Under the pieces are notes generated by a model. The model worked only from the letters and a program-made list of their open reading frames with translations, did no database searches and was not told the origin of the DNA. The translations under genes and the position numbers were made by a program. From JALYYC01 sp039922495 (GTDB taxonomy: Bacteria; Chloroflexota; Dormibacteria; CF-121): a DNA stretch of 64,000 nucleotides. Within the stretch, counting starts at the first letter, position 1; every line of letters begins with the position of its first letter. This document shows positions 56,570 through 64,000 of the stretch, piece after piece. The DNA is taken from positions 98,989-162,988 of the forward strand of contig JBDTEO010000017.1 in the NCBI GenBank assembly GCA_039922495.1, written 5' to 3'.

Positions 56570-57969
56570 TGCGCATCCACATCATCGGCATCTGCGGCTA
56601 CGCGGTCTCCGGTCTTGCCCTGATCGCCAAACAGCTTGGCCACGAGGTGACGGGCTCCGACGAGGATGCCTATCCACCAACCACCGACCTCCTGACCAGC
56701 GCCGGGATCAAATGGGTGGATGGGCATGACGCGAAAAACGTGACGCGATGGGGCACGCCTGACCTGGTGGTGCAAGGCAACCAGGTCCGGGCGGGGAATC
56801 CCGAAACGGAGACGGCCCGCGTGTTGCATTTGCGGCTGATCAGCGAAGCCGAATACTGGGGCGAGCTGACCGCTGATCGCTTTCGGATCGTCGTCTGCGG
56901 ATCGGCCGGAAAAACCACCACCTCGAGCCTGATCGCTTGGATCCTGCGCGCCGCCGGCCGCAATCCGGGCTTCCGCCTCGGCATGGCGGTTCGCGACCTT
57001 GGTTCGGCGGCGGCCTGGGGCAGCGGACGCGAGTTTGTCTTCGAAGGCGACGAGTACACTTCGGCCGTCTTCGATCCGCGGCCGAAGTTTCTGCATTTCG
57101 CGCCGCAACTGGCCGTCCTGACCAATATCGATTGGGACCACCCCGATGTTTTCCCGGACCCGGCCGCGTATGAAGCCGTGTTCCGCCAGCTGGTGGAATA
57201 CCTCGGGCCTGAGGACCGTTTGATCGCCTGTTCCGACGACCCCACCGTGCGCCGCCTGCTCAACCGAACCCGGTCCCAGACCGAGACCTATGGGCTGCGC
57301 GGCGGAGCCGATTGGCACGGTCGCGATGTCACCGTCGACGGCGAGGGCATGCGGTTCACCGCGTGGCACGCGGGTAAGGTCCTCGCCGTCGTCACCACTC
57401 GGCTGCCGGGCGAGCATAACGCCGCCAATGCGCTGGCGGCGCTGGCGACCACCGTGCGGCTTGGCGTCCCGGTCAGCACCGCCGTCGATGCCATCGGCAG
57501 GTTCCATGGGGTGTCCCGGCGCTTCGAGGTGCGCGGTCAGGTGCGCGGGGTGACGGTCGTTGACGACTATGCGCATAACCCCGCGAAAGTCCGCGCCACG
57601 ATCCAGGCGGCTCAGGAGCGTTTTCGGCCCGGCCGGATTCTGGCCTGTTTCGTCCCGCACACCTACTCACGAACGTTGAGTTTGATAGACGCCTACGCGG
57701 ACGCCTTCCAGGGATGTGCCCTCCTGCTGATCGGTCCAATCGAGCCGGCGCGCGAGCGGCACCTGGCCAACACCGTCTCCGCCGGGGACCTGGCCGCGCG
57801 CATCAACGGCGTCGGCGAAGTCGTGACCGTCGATTCGGCCCGCGCCGCTGCATATCGCCTGGCATCCGCCGCGCGACCCGGCGACGCCATCATCCTGATG
57901 TCGGTCCGCGGCTTCGACGACATCGCCGGCAAGACGCTCGAGGTCCTGGAGCGCTCGCCGGTTGCCTGA
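56569..57969 (+). CDS. MurC/Mpl-type muropeptide ligase in the murC position
   Basis: 466-residue Mur ligase in the usual place of murC. The N-terminal part looks like Mpl (the murein tripeptide recycling ligase): MRIHIIGICG, GHEVTGSDEDAYPP, VVQGNQVRAGNP, FEGDEYTSAVFDPRPKFLHF and DWDHPDVFPD. The C-terminal domain looks like MurC: VVDDYAHNPAKVRATIQA and CFVPHTYSRTLSL. The ATP loop reads CGSAGKTTTSS; the usual GTHGKTTT His is Ala. It probably adds L-Ala to UDP-MurNAc, the step without which this operon could not work, but an Mpl-like activity cannot be excluded. It overlaps murB by 8 bases. Confidence 0.8.
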   Translation: MRIHIIGICGYAVSGLALIAKQLGHEVTGSDEDAYPPTTDLLTSAGIKWVDGHDAKNVTRWGTPDLVVQGNQVRAGNPETETARVLHLRLISEAEYWGELTADRFRIVVCGSAGKTTTSSLIAWILRAAGRNPGFRLGMAVRDLGSAAAWGSGREFVFEGDEYTSAVFDPRPKFLHFAPQLAVLTNIDWDHPDVFPDPAAYEAVFRQLVEYLGPEDRLIACSDDPTVRRLLNRTRSQTETYGLRGGADWHGRDVTVDGEGMRFTAWHAGKVLAVVTTRLPGEHNAANALAALATTVRLGVPVSTAVDAIGRFHGVSRRFEVRGQVRGVTVVDDYAHNPAKVRATIQAAQERFRPGRILACFVPHTYSRTLSLIDAYADAFQGCALLLIGPIEPARERHLANTVSAGDLAARINGVGEVVTVDSARAAAYRLASAARPGDAIILMSVRGFDDIAGKTLEVLERSPVA

Positions 57970-58855
57970 TAGCTGGCTGGCCTCGTTCCCTGGAGTTCGG
58001 GAACACGAACCCCTCGTCGATCACAGCTGGTACAGGATCGGCGGGCGGGCCCGCTACTTTCTCGAGGTCGCGGACGATGCCGTTTTGCCGGACCTGGTCG
58101 CGCGATTGCACCACAACCAGATCCCGTTGCTGGTGATCGGCGCCGGCAGCAACACGCTGTTTGCGGGCGCGGAGCTGTCGGGGCTGACGATCAAGCTGGC
58201 CACGGAGCGCCGGGCCACGGCCGGGGACCGGGTGACGGTCTCGGCGGGAACCCTGATGCCACGGCTGGCGGCGGATTCCGCCAAAGAGGGCCGCGCCGGC
58301 CTCGAGTTCGGCGCCGGTGTCCCGGGCACGGTGGGGGGGTCGGTCTACGGCAACGCCGGTGCCTTCGGTCGCGAGGTGAAGGACGGCCTTTTGACGGCCG
58401 ACGTGCTGACGCCCGAGGGGCAGATGGTCTCGCTCTCCAACGCCGAATGCGCCTTCGGCTACCGCGCTTCGGCCTTCAAGTCGGATCGACCGGGCTGGGT
58501 GATCCTGGGCGCGACCTTCAGCACCACCGCCGATCGGCCCGACCGCATCCGCGAGCGGATCAAGCAGGTCCAGAAACATCGGCGGGATACGCAACCGGTC
58601 GAGAAGCGAAGTCTCGGCAGCACCTTCAAGAATCCGCCCGCCGATTCGGCGGGTCGGCTGATCGAGGCCGCGGGCCTGAAGGGCCGGCGCGTCGGTGGCG
58701 CGGAAATCTCGCGAAAGCACGCGAATTTCATCGTCAACGTCGGCGGAGCGACGGCGGGTGACGTGCTAGCCTTAATGGCCGAAATGCGGGATCGCGTCCG
58801 CGAGCAGTTCGGCATCGAGCTGGAGGCCGAGGTCCGTATCTTGGGCGATCCATGA
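57962..58855 (+). CDS. murB: UDP-N-acetylenolpyruvoylglucosamine reductase
   Basis: FAD enzyme that makes UDP-MurNAc. SWYRIGGRARYFLEV and LLVIGAGSNTLFAG bind FAD; FGAGVPGTVGGSVYGNAGAFG is the central motif; GYRASAFKS and KRSLGSTFKNPPADSAGRLIEAAGLKG (shown in part) contain the Ser that protonates the enol; a Glu near ELEAEVRILG ends the active site. 297 residues from TTG 57962, which lies within the end of the preceding ligase. It is coupled to ddl by ATGA. Confidence 0.95.
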   Translation: MPDSWLASFPGVREHEPLVDHSWYRIGGRARYFLEVADDAVLPDLVARLHHNQIPLLVIGAGSNTLFAGAELSGLTIKLATERRATAGDRVTVSAGTLMPRLAADSAKEGRAGLEFGAGVPGTVGGSVYGNAGAFGREVKDGLLTADVLTPEGQMVSLSNAECAFGYRASAFKSDRPGWVILGATFSTTADRPDRIRERIKQVQKHRRDTQPVEKRSLGSTFKNPPADSAGRLIEAAGLKGRRVGGAEISRKHANFIVNVGGATAGDVLALMAEMRDRVREQFGIELEAEVRILGDP

Positions 58856-59973
58856 GTCGGGTCCGTCTCGGGGTCCTGTTCGGAGGACGGTCGACCGAAC
58901 ACGAAGTTTCGATCCTCTCCGCCCGATCGATCATCGCGGCCATCGATCCGGCGCGCTTCGAAGTCATCCCCCTGTACATCGACAAGACCGGACGCTGGCT
59001 GGTCGGGGAGTCGCTGCAGCGTCTGCTCGACGGCGAGACCGCGGGCCAGCATGTCTATCTTCCGCCGGATCCGACCCAACGGGCGCTGGTTCCGGCAGCC
59101 GACGGCATCCGCCAACACCCGGGCTTGCCACCCCTCGACGTCATCTTTCCCGTCTTTCACGGCCTCAACGGCGAGGACGGAACGATCCAGGGTCTCCTCG
59201 AGCTGGCCAACGTTCCCTACGTCGGCTCGGGCGTGCTCGGGTCGGCCCTCGGCCTTGACAAGATCTACATGAAGCGCGCCTTTGCGGCGGTCGGTCTGCC
59301 GGTCGTCGACTATGTTGCGACCACGCGGCGCCATTTCGAAACCGACCCGCTGGCCTTCGTCGGCGATGTCGAAGCCCGGTTCGGCTACCCGTGCTTCGCC
59401 AAATTTGCGAATTCCGGGTCGAGCGTCGGCACGTCGAAGGCGCACAACCGTGATGAACTCCTGCGCGGCCTCCGGCTGGCCGCCGGCTTCGATCGAAAGC
59501 TGCTGGTCGAACGCGGCATCGATGCCAGGGAGCTCGAGGTCAGCGTGCTGGGGAACGATGAGCCGGAAGCCTCCGTCGTCGGTGAAATCGTCCCAGTCCG
59601 CGAGTTTTACGACTACGAAGCCAAGTATCTCGACGAGGGCTCGCGCCTCGTCATCCCCGCCGAGATTCCAGCCGACGTCAGTACGCAGATCCAGCGAATG
59701 GCCATCCAGGCGTTCGAGGCGGTCGACGCCGCCGGCATGGCCCGCGTCGACTTCTTTTACGAGCGGACGAGCAACCGCGTCTACATCAACGAGGTGAACA
59801 CCATCCCCGGCTTCACCCGCATCAGCATGTATCCGAAATTGTGGGAGGCGTCCGGTTTGCCGTACGGGCGGCTACTCGAGCGCTTGATCGATCTCGCCAT
59901 CGACCGCTTCCGCGATAAGCAACGGTCGCAGACGGCGATCGATTCGCGCCTGCTCCGGGAGGGGCAGCCCTGA
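58852..59973 (+). CDS. ddl: D-alanine--D-alanine ligase
   Basis: ATP-grasp enzyme that makes D-Ala-D-Ala for MurF. GVLFGGRSTEHEVSILSARS is the N-terminal motif, FPVFHGLNGEDGTIQGLLEL the substrate region, GLDKIYMKRAFAA and CFAKFANSGSSVGTSKAHN the ATP-grasp loops, and VYINEVNTIPGFTRISMYP the metal-binding end. 373 residues, typical of the D-Ala-D-Ala (not D-Lac) group by the presence of the EVNTIPGF context only. Its stop codon overlaps the CTG start proposed for ftsQ. Confidence 0.95.
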   Translation: MSRVRLGVLFGGRSTEHEVSILSARSIIAAIDPARFEVIPLYIDKTGRWLVGESLQRLLDGETAGQHVYLPPDPTQRALVPAADGIRQHPGLPPLDVIFPVFHGLNGEDGTIQGLLELANVPYVGSGVLGSALGLDKIYMKRAFAAVGLPVVDYVATTRRHFETDPLAFVGDVEARFGYPCFAKFANSGSSVGTSKAHNRDELLRGLRLAAGFDRKLLVERGIDARELEVSVLGNDEPEASVVGEIVPVREFYDYEAKYLDEGSRLVIPAEIPADVSTQIQRMAIQAFEAVDAAGMARVDFFYERTSNRVYINEVNTIPGFTRISMYPKLWEASGLPYGRLLERLIDLAIDRFRDKQRSQTAIDSRLLREGQP

Positions 59974-60782
59974 GCGTCAACACGGTCGAAAAGCGGCGGC
60001 GGGTCAGCGCAGGGACCCAGCCGGCGAAGGCCGGGTCCAGCCGCCGCGGCTGGGGCTGGGCGCTGCTGCAGCTTGCATTGATCGGCGTCGAAGCCTTTGC
60101 GCTGCTCTTTCTCCTGGCACAACCGGCCTTTTACCCACACCGCGTCCAGATCGCCGGCGTGTCGCATCTCCAGACTGCCGATGTGCGGAAAGCCCTGAAT
60201 CTTCCGACCGATCGCAATCTCTTTTTCTTGAGCGAGATCGCCCTGGAGCGGAAGGTCGAGACCCTGCCCTGGGTGCGCACCGCCTCGGTGAAGGTCGCGC
60301 TGCCCGACGAGGTCCGGGTCCAGGTGACGGAGTGGCATCCGAATGCCGTCTTGCAGGTGGGGGAGGCGACGTACTATGTCAATGACCGTGGCGCCATTCT
60401 CGACCCGGCCCCGGAAGCCGGGGGTTTGACCGTCATCAATCGTCCCGATTTCGGGGCCGTCCACGCCGGTGACCAGGCGATCTCGCCCGAGCTGCTGACC
60501 ATGGTCCGGCAGATGCAAGCGGCATTTCCGGCCGCGTTCAAGATCTCGCTGACCGCTTTCGAGCTCGATGCCCGAGATAGCCTGACCGCCCATACCGACC
60601 GCGGATGGGCGATCATCTTCGGCCAGATGGCGACCCCGAACCAGCGCGCCACGCTCGAGCCGAAGCTGGCTGCGCTTCGATCGCTTGCAGCTCGCCTGAA
60701 TCTCGGCTCGACCTCGATTGGATATGTGAATCTCATGAACCCGGGCGCGCCCGCGGTTCAAATGTTGCCCAGACCTCGATGA
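59970..60782 (+). CDS. ftsQ: Cell division protein FtsQ/DivIB, CTG start
   Basis: Bitopic divisome protein of 270 residues. A basic cytoplasmic tail (VEKRRRVSAGTQPAKAGSSR) leads to one membrane helix (WALLQLALIGVEAFALLFLL), a POTRA domain (VQIAGVSHLQTADVRKALNL, VETLPWVRTASVKVALPDEV) and the beta domain (VTEWHPNAVLQVGEATYYVN). There is no ATG, GTG or TTG before a TTG at 60078, which is inside the helix. CTG 59970 overlaps the ddl stop (CTGA) and follows GGGAGGGG (59957-59964) by 5 nt, and yields the normal topology. It overlaps sbp as ATGA. Confidence 0.88.
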   Translation: MSVNTVEKRRRVSAGTQPAKAGSSRRGWGWALLQLALIGVEAFALLFLLAQPAFYPHRVQIAGVSHLQTADVRKALNLPTDRNLFFLSEIALERKVETLPWVRTASVKVALPDEVRVQVTEWHPNAVLQVGEATYYVNDRGAILDPAPEAGGLTVINRPDFGAVHAGDQAISPELLTMVRQMQAAFPAAFKISLTAFELDARDSLTAHTDRGWAIIFGQMATPNQRATLEPKLAALRSLAARLNLGSTSIGYVNLMNPGAPAVQMLPRPR

Positions 60783-61144
60783 GACTCCCGGTCGGCGGCT
60801 CGCGGGAGGCCATCTGGCTGGTTGGCGCGGTGGTCCTCTTCGCCGTGCTCGGGATCTTCCTTGGACTCAATGCGCCGGTGCAGATCCCACCGGGCTACGC
60901 CCGGTACTCGGCGGTGATGATCCTCGCCGCCCTCGACTCGATCCTCGGCGCCGTCAAGGCCTGGCTCAACGGCAACTTCGAGAACAAGGTCTTCATCTCC
61001 GGCCTGCTGGTGAACTCACTCGTCGCCGGCGGCCTGACCTACCTGGGCGACAAACTCGGGGTCGAGCTCTACTTCGCCGCCATCGTCGCCTTCGGGGTCC
61101 GCATCTTCGATAACTTAGCGGTCATTCGCCGGCATATCTTGTAG
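60779..61144 (+). CDS. sbp: Small basic protein (DUF1290 family)
   Basis: 121-residue membrane protein with about four helices: AVVLFAVLGIFLGL, GYARYSAVMILAALDSILGAVKA in part, FISGLLVNSLVAGGLTYLGD and LYFAAIVAFGVRIFDN. It matches the small basic protein encoded between ftsQ and ftsZ in actinobacteria and Bacillota, whose exact function is unknown. The start ATG overlaps the ftsQ stop. It is the last gene of the coupled mraZ-sbp series; a 218-bp gap and a new promoter follow. Confidence 0.9.
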   Translation: MRLPVGGSREAIWLVGAVVLFAVLGIFLGLNAPVQIPPGYARYSAVMILAALDSILGAVKAWLNGNFENKVFISGLLVNSLVAGGLTYLGDKLGVELYFAAIVAFGVRIFDNLAVIRRHIL

Positions 61145-61293
61145 CAGGCGGCCGCGCCGGGACTCCGTGTGGGTCTCGCGGCGGCCACGACCTATCGGGT
61201 TACCGCGGCACGCCGCTCGACCCCCCTGCGGCCCGGCTCGACCGTCGTGCCAGTACCACCGCAACCGGAATTTGAACTCCGGTGCAAGTTGTG

Positions 61294-61322
61294 TTGTCGT
61301 TGGCGCTCGGCCACCGTATAAT
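61294..61322 (+). promoter_or_regulatory. Promoter for ftsA-ftsZ
   Basis: TTGTCG (61294-61299), exactly 17 bp, consensus TATAAT (61317-61322). Transcription would start near 61329, 34 nt before the TTG start of ftsA. A small hairpin (CCGGA/TCCGG around 61265-61282) lies upstream. Confidence 0.8.
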
Positions 61323-61362
61323 GTGGTTCCAAGCGTTCCAGCCTACGTTCCAGGAAAGGTTT

Positions 61363-62592
61363 TTGCCCCGGTCTAAATACGTCACAGCACTCGATATCGG
61401 CACAACCAAGATCTGCTGCGTGGTCGGCGAGCCGACCGAGCGCGGCATCAACGTCCTCGGCGTTGGCGAGTTTCCTTCAGATGGACTGCGCCGTGGCGTG
61501 GTTGTCAACATGGAGAAGACGGTCCGGGGTATCACCCAGGCGGTCGAAGCCGCGCAGCGGATGTGCGGCCACAAGATCGAATCCGCCTACGTCGGTCTTG
61601 CCGGGACACACGTCCTCAGCCAGAACAGCCGCGGAGTCATCGCGGTCGCCCGCTCTGACCGTGAGATCGGGCAGGAGGACGTCAGCCGGGTTATCGACGC
61701 CGCCCGTGCCGTCTCGGTCCCCAATGACCGCGAGATCATCCACGTCGTCCCCCGCGGCTATATCGTCGATGGCCAGGAGGGGGTCAAGGACGCCGTCGGC
61801 ATGTCCGGGGCTCGCCTCGAGGTGGAAACCCACATCATCACCGGCTCACTAACCGCGGTGCAGAACGTGGTCAAGTGTGTCCATCAATCCGGGATGAGCG
61901 TCGAGGACCTCGTCGTGCAGGTGCTCGCGTCGGCCGAAGCGGTCGTCAACGACAACGAGCTGGAGCTCGGCGTCGCCGTGGTCGATATCGGTGGCGGGAC
62001 CACCGACCTAGCGCTCTTTACCGATGGCAGCGTCACGCACACGGCCGTGTTGCCGATCGGCGCCACCCATGTGACCAACGACGTAGCGATCGGTCTGCGC
62101 ACGACGCTCGCGGAGGCCGAGATGCTGAAAGTCAATTACGGCCACGCTATCCCGGCCTGCATCCCACGCGAGGAAATGGTCGAGCTCCATCAGATCGGCC
62201 AGGATCGGATGCAGGTGGTGCCCCGACGGCACCTGGCTGAGATCATTGCGCCGCGGGCTCGCGAGATCCTGGACATGATCCGGATCGAGATGCGTCGGGG
62301 TGGCCATGATGGCTTCCTCCCGGCCGGCGTAGTTTTCACGGGCGGCGGCTGCCGGCTGCTCGGGTTCACCGAAGCCGCCCAGTCGGTGCTGGACCTGCCG
62401 GTCCGCATCGGGGCTCCGGCGCCGAGCAGCGGCATGAGTGACCAGGTGACTGGCCCGGCCTACGCGACCGCGATCGGCCTGTTGCGCTGGGGGACGAAAC
62501 TCCGCCACCAGCAGAACGGGCACGTGCCGGTTGGAGCCGGCGTCTCCGCCGCCTACACCCGGACGGTTCGCTGGTTCCGAGATTTCTTTTAG
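61363..62592 (+). CDS. ftsA: Cell division protein FtsA
   Basis: Actin-like ATPase that ties FtsZ to the membrane. VTALDIGTTKICCVVGE is phosphate loop 1, VAVVDIGGGTTDLALFTDG phosphate loop 2, and GVVFTGGGCRLLGFTEAA the adenosine site. The 1C domain (AYVGLAGTHVLSQNSRGVIAV) is present. The last residues (SAAYTRTVRWFRDFF) form an amphipathic helix that targets the membrane. TTG 61363 follows AGGAAAGG (61352-61359), giving 409 residues; earlier in-frame codons lie before the promoter. Confidence 0.94.
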   Translation: MPRSKYVTALDIGTTKICCVVGEPTERGINVLGVGEFPSDGLRRGVVVNMEKTVRGITQAVEAAQRMCGHKIESAYVGLAGTHVLSQNSRGVIAVARSDREIGQEDVSRVIDAARAVSVPNDREIIHVVPRGYIVDGQEGVKDAVGMSGARLEVETHIITGSLTAVQNVVKCVHQSGMSVEDLVVQVLASAEAVVNDNELELGVAVVDIGGGTTDLALFTDGSVTHTAVLPIGATHVTNDVAIGLRTTLAEAEMLKVNYGHAIPACIPREEMVELHQIGQDRMQVVPRRHLAEIIAPRAREILDMIRIEMRRGGHDGFLPAGVVFTGGGCRLLGFTEAAQSVLDLPVRIGAPAPSSGMSDQVTGPAYATAIGLLRWGTKLRHQQNGHVPVGAGVSAAYTRTVRWFRDFF

Positions 62593-62605
62593 GAAGGAGG
62601 CCGCT

Positions 62606-63829
62606 ATGGATATGGACGACCAATTGCGAATGAAGGGCCTCGCGTCGGGGCCCGTGATCCCCGGCGATTACGGCGGAGGTCAGGGACCGCGGGTACCTGC
62701 CGAACGGTTCTTTAGGGCGCGCCTTGAGCGCGACAAGGAGGAAGGAAGAATGCGCGAGACTGACCGCACGCTCGAAGGGAATGCCCGGATCAAGGTCGTC
62801 GGCATTGGGGGTGGCGGCAGCAATGCCGTCAACCGGATGATCCGCTCCAAGCTGCGGGGCGTGGAGTTCATCGCGATCAATACCGACCTTCAGGCGCTGG
62901 CGCATTCGGAAGCCCAGACCAAGATGAATATCGGCAAGAAGTTGACGCGCGGCCTGGGTGCGGGTGGCAATCCCACCATCGGCCGTGAAGCCGCCGAGGA
63001 GAGCCAGCAGGAACTGTCCGAGCTGCTCACCGGCGCGGACATGGTCTTCCTGACCGCCGGCATGGGCGGCGGCACCGGATCCGGTGCGGCTCCGGTGGTG
63101 GCCGAGATCGCGCGAAATAACGGCGCCCTCACGATCGGCGTCGTGACCAAGCCCTTCACCTTCGAGGGGAGCCGCCGGCGGGCGATCGCCGAGGAGTCAG
63201 CCACGACCCTTCGCGAGAAGGTCGACACCCTGATCATCATTCCCAATCAGCGGCTGCTCGATGTGACGGACAAGAAGGTGCCATTCACCGAGGCGCTCAA
63301 GATTGCCGACGACGTACTCCGGCAAGGCGTCCAGGGCATCTCCGACCTGATCGTGCAACCCGGCCTGATCAACCTCGACTTTGCCGACGTCAAAGCCGTG
63401 ATGTCGGGCCAGGGCGCGGCCCTGATGGGCATCGGGTTCGGCAGCGGAGACTCGCGGGCCGCGGACGCCGCCCGCGATGCGGTCGCCAGCCCCTTGCTGG
63501 AGACCTCGATCGACGGCGCCCGTGGCATCCTCTTCAACATCACGGGTGGGACCGACCTCACCCTGCACGAGGTCAACGAGGCCGCGGAGATCGTGCGGGC
63601 CTCGGCGGACAAGGACGCGAACATCATCTTCGGAACGGTCATCGACGAAAAGATGTCCGGCGAGGTCAAGATCACGGTCGTCGCCACCGGCTTCGTTTCG
63701 GGGATCGAGCCGGGACGCGAAATCGACGAACAGTACACCCGTCCGGCCCCGGTCGAGGAGGTCCCGGCCTACAAGGGCTTCGACCCGACCAACCTCGACA
63801 TCCCCGCGTTTCTTCGCGGACGCCGCTAA
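62606..63829 (+). CDS. ftsZ: Cell division GTPase FtsZ with two possible starts
   Basis: Tubulin homologue forming the Z ring. ARIKVVGIGGGGSNAVNRM binds GTP, AGMGGGTGSGAAPVVAEIA is the tubulin signature, and NLQALAHS and the T7 loop region NLDFADVKAVMSGQGAALMG are intact. DPTNLDIPAFLRGRR at the end is the conserved C-terminal peptide that binds FtsA. Two in-frame ATGs each have a strong ribosome site: 62606 (GGAAGGAGG, 5 nt) gives 407 residues with a 48-residue charged extension; 62750 (AAGGAGG, 8 nt) gives the family-typical 359 residues. Which is used cannot be told from sequence. Confidence 0.96.
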   Translation: MDMDDQLRMKGLASGPVIPGDYGGGQGPRVPAERFFRARLERDKEEGRMRETDRTLEGNARIKVVGIGGGGSNAVNRMIRSKLRGVEFIAINTDLQALAHSEAQTKMNIGKKLTRGLGAGGNPTIGREAAEESQQELSELLTGADMVFLTAGMGGGTGSGAAPVVAEIARNNGALTIGVVTKPFTFEGSRRRAIAEESATTLREKVDTLIIIPNQRLLDVTDKKVPFTEALKIADDVLRQGVQGISDLIVQPGLINLDFADVKAVMSGQGAALMGIGFGSGDSRAADAARDAVASPLLETSIDGARGILFNITGGTDLTLHEVNEAAEIVRASADKDANIIFGTVIDEKMSGEVKITVVATGFVSGIEPGREIDEQYTRPAPVEEVPAYKGFDPTNLDIPAFLRGRR

Positions 63830-63833
63830 CCTG

Positions 63834-63870
63834 CGCAAGGGGCGCCCCCTTCCCGCCCCTTGCGTCCTTT
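63834..63870 (+). terminator. Rho-independent terminator after ftsZ
   Basis: CGCAAGGGGCG (63834-63844) and CGCCCCTTGCG (63854-63864) form a perfect 11-bp stem with a 9-base loop, followed by TCCTTT. It begins 5 bases after the ftsZ stop. Confidence 0.85.
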
Positions 63871-64000
63871 AAAAGGGGTCGGACTGCGCTTTGGCGCAGG
63901 CCGACACGCGCCGCAGGTGAGCTTTAGCGTTGGGCGCGTGACGGGCCGTCCGAGCTGGGGCCTGCCGAGCCCTGCCGCTCCGGCGGCAGCGAGGCGTCCG
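63871..64000. other. Window end, no gene seen
   Basis: Two further hairpins are visible (an imperfect GTCGG-x-CTGCGC/GCGCAG-x-CCGAC near 63878-63905, and CTGCCGC/GCGGCAG near the end). No reading frame can be supported. Confidence 0.3.

Noticed and set aside
1..64000. CRISPR arrays, insertion sequences, prophage, toxin-antitoxin or defence genes
   Set aside because: No regularly spaced repeats, transposase or phage-like proteins were seen. The only tandem repeats are short coding ones at 3177-3236 and 14342-14377.

Overview
The window is GC-rich bacterial chromosome with dense, tightly overlapping genes on both strands. It holds housekeeping and biosynthetic genes, one tRNA, the RNase P RNA gene and a nearly complete division and cell wall (dcw) cluster. 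There is no phage, insertion sequence, CRISPR array or plasmid function. The small basic protein gene between ftsQ and ftsA, the lone five-helix type SdhC, an actinobacterial-style LeuB, a proton-pumping pyrophosphatase and frequent TTG/GTG starts point to an uncultured Terrabacteria lineage, such as Candidatus Dormibacterota or Chloroflexota. No rRNA is present, so the phylum is an inference.

Layout. 1-5.4 kb: a 5'-truncated zinc metallopeptidase, a K+-independent membrane pyrophosphatase, a secreted Thr/Asp/His-rich protein and a membrane-fused spermidine-synthase-like protein. 5.4-13.5 kb: Mrp Fe-S carrier, galactokinase, GH2 and GH1 glycosidases and a polysaccharide flippase. 13.5-18.4 kb: C39-like secreted peptidase, FabG-like reductase with a CoA-transferase, tRNA(CAU) and a DUF222-HNH endonuclease. 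18.5-23.1 kb (minus strand): sdhC-sdhA-sdhB and a YihY-family protein. 23.1-27.1 kb: rpiA, small proteins, DUF971, thioredoxin, a CAP-domain protein and a membrane protein. 27.1-30.9 kb: a molybdopterin oxidoreductase, then a TPP riboswitch driving an NCS1 transporter and thiD. 30.9-43.4 kb: two sets of 2-oxoacid dehydrogenase E1 genes, DppA-TrpD, LeuB, a swivel-first aconitase/isopropylmalate dehydratase fusion and a LeuA-like condensing enzyme coupled to E1-E2. 43.4-46.5 kb: a zinc-ribbon coiled-coil protein, an RNase HI fusion and an MFS transporter whose 3' end runs into rnpB. 46.8-63.9 kb: mraZ-rsmH-ftsL-pbp-murF-mraY-murD-ftsW-murG-murC/mpl-murB-ddl-ftsQ-sbp-ftsA-ftsZ. murE is missing from its usual place.

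How the genes work together. The dcw block makes lipid II and builds the divisome, and is probably autoregulated by MraZ through three 10-bp repeats just after its promoter. The TPP riboswitch couples uptake and phosphorylation of a thiamine pyrimidine precursor. The LeuA-like, dehydratase and LeuB genes form a complete 2-oxoacid chain-extension set, physically coupled to a dehydrogenase complex that would turn 2-oxoacids into acyl-CoA.

The main unusual signals concern gene starts. About eighteen genes have a TANNNT -10 box only 5-11 nt before the start codon, which suggests leaderless mRNAs. Several genes (hppA, fabG, the DUF971 gene, ftsQ) have a best start at CTG, and one small gene may start at ATC. 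All functional assignments come from motifs read by eye, with no database search.
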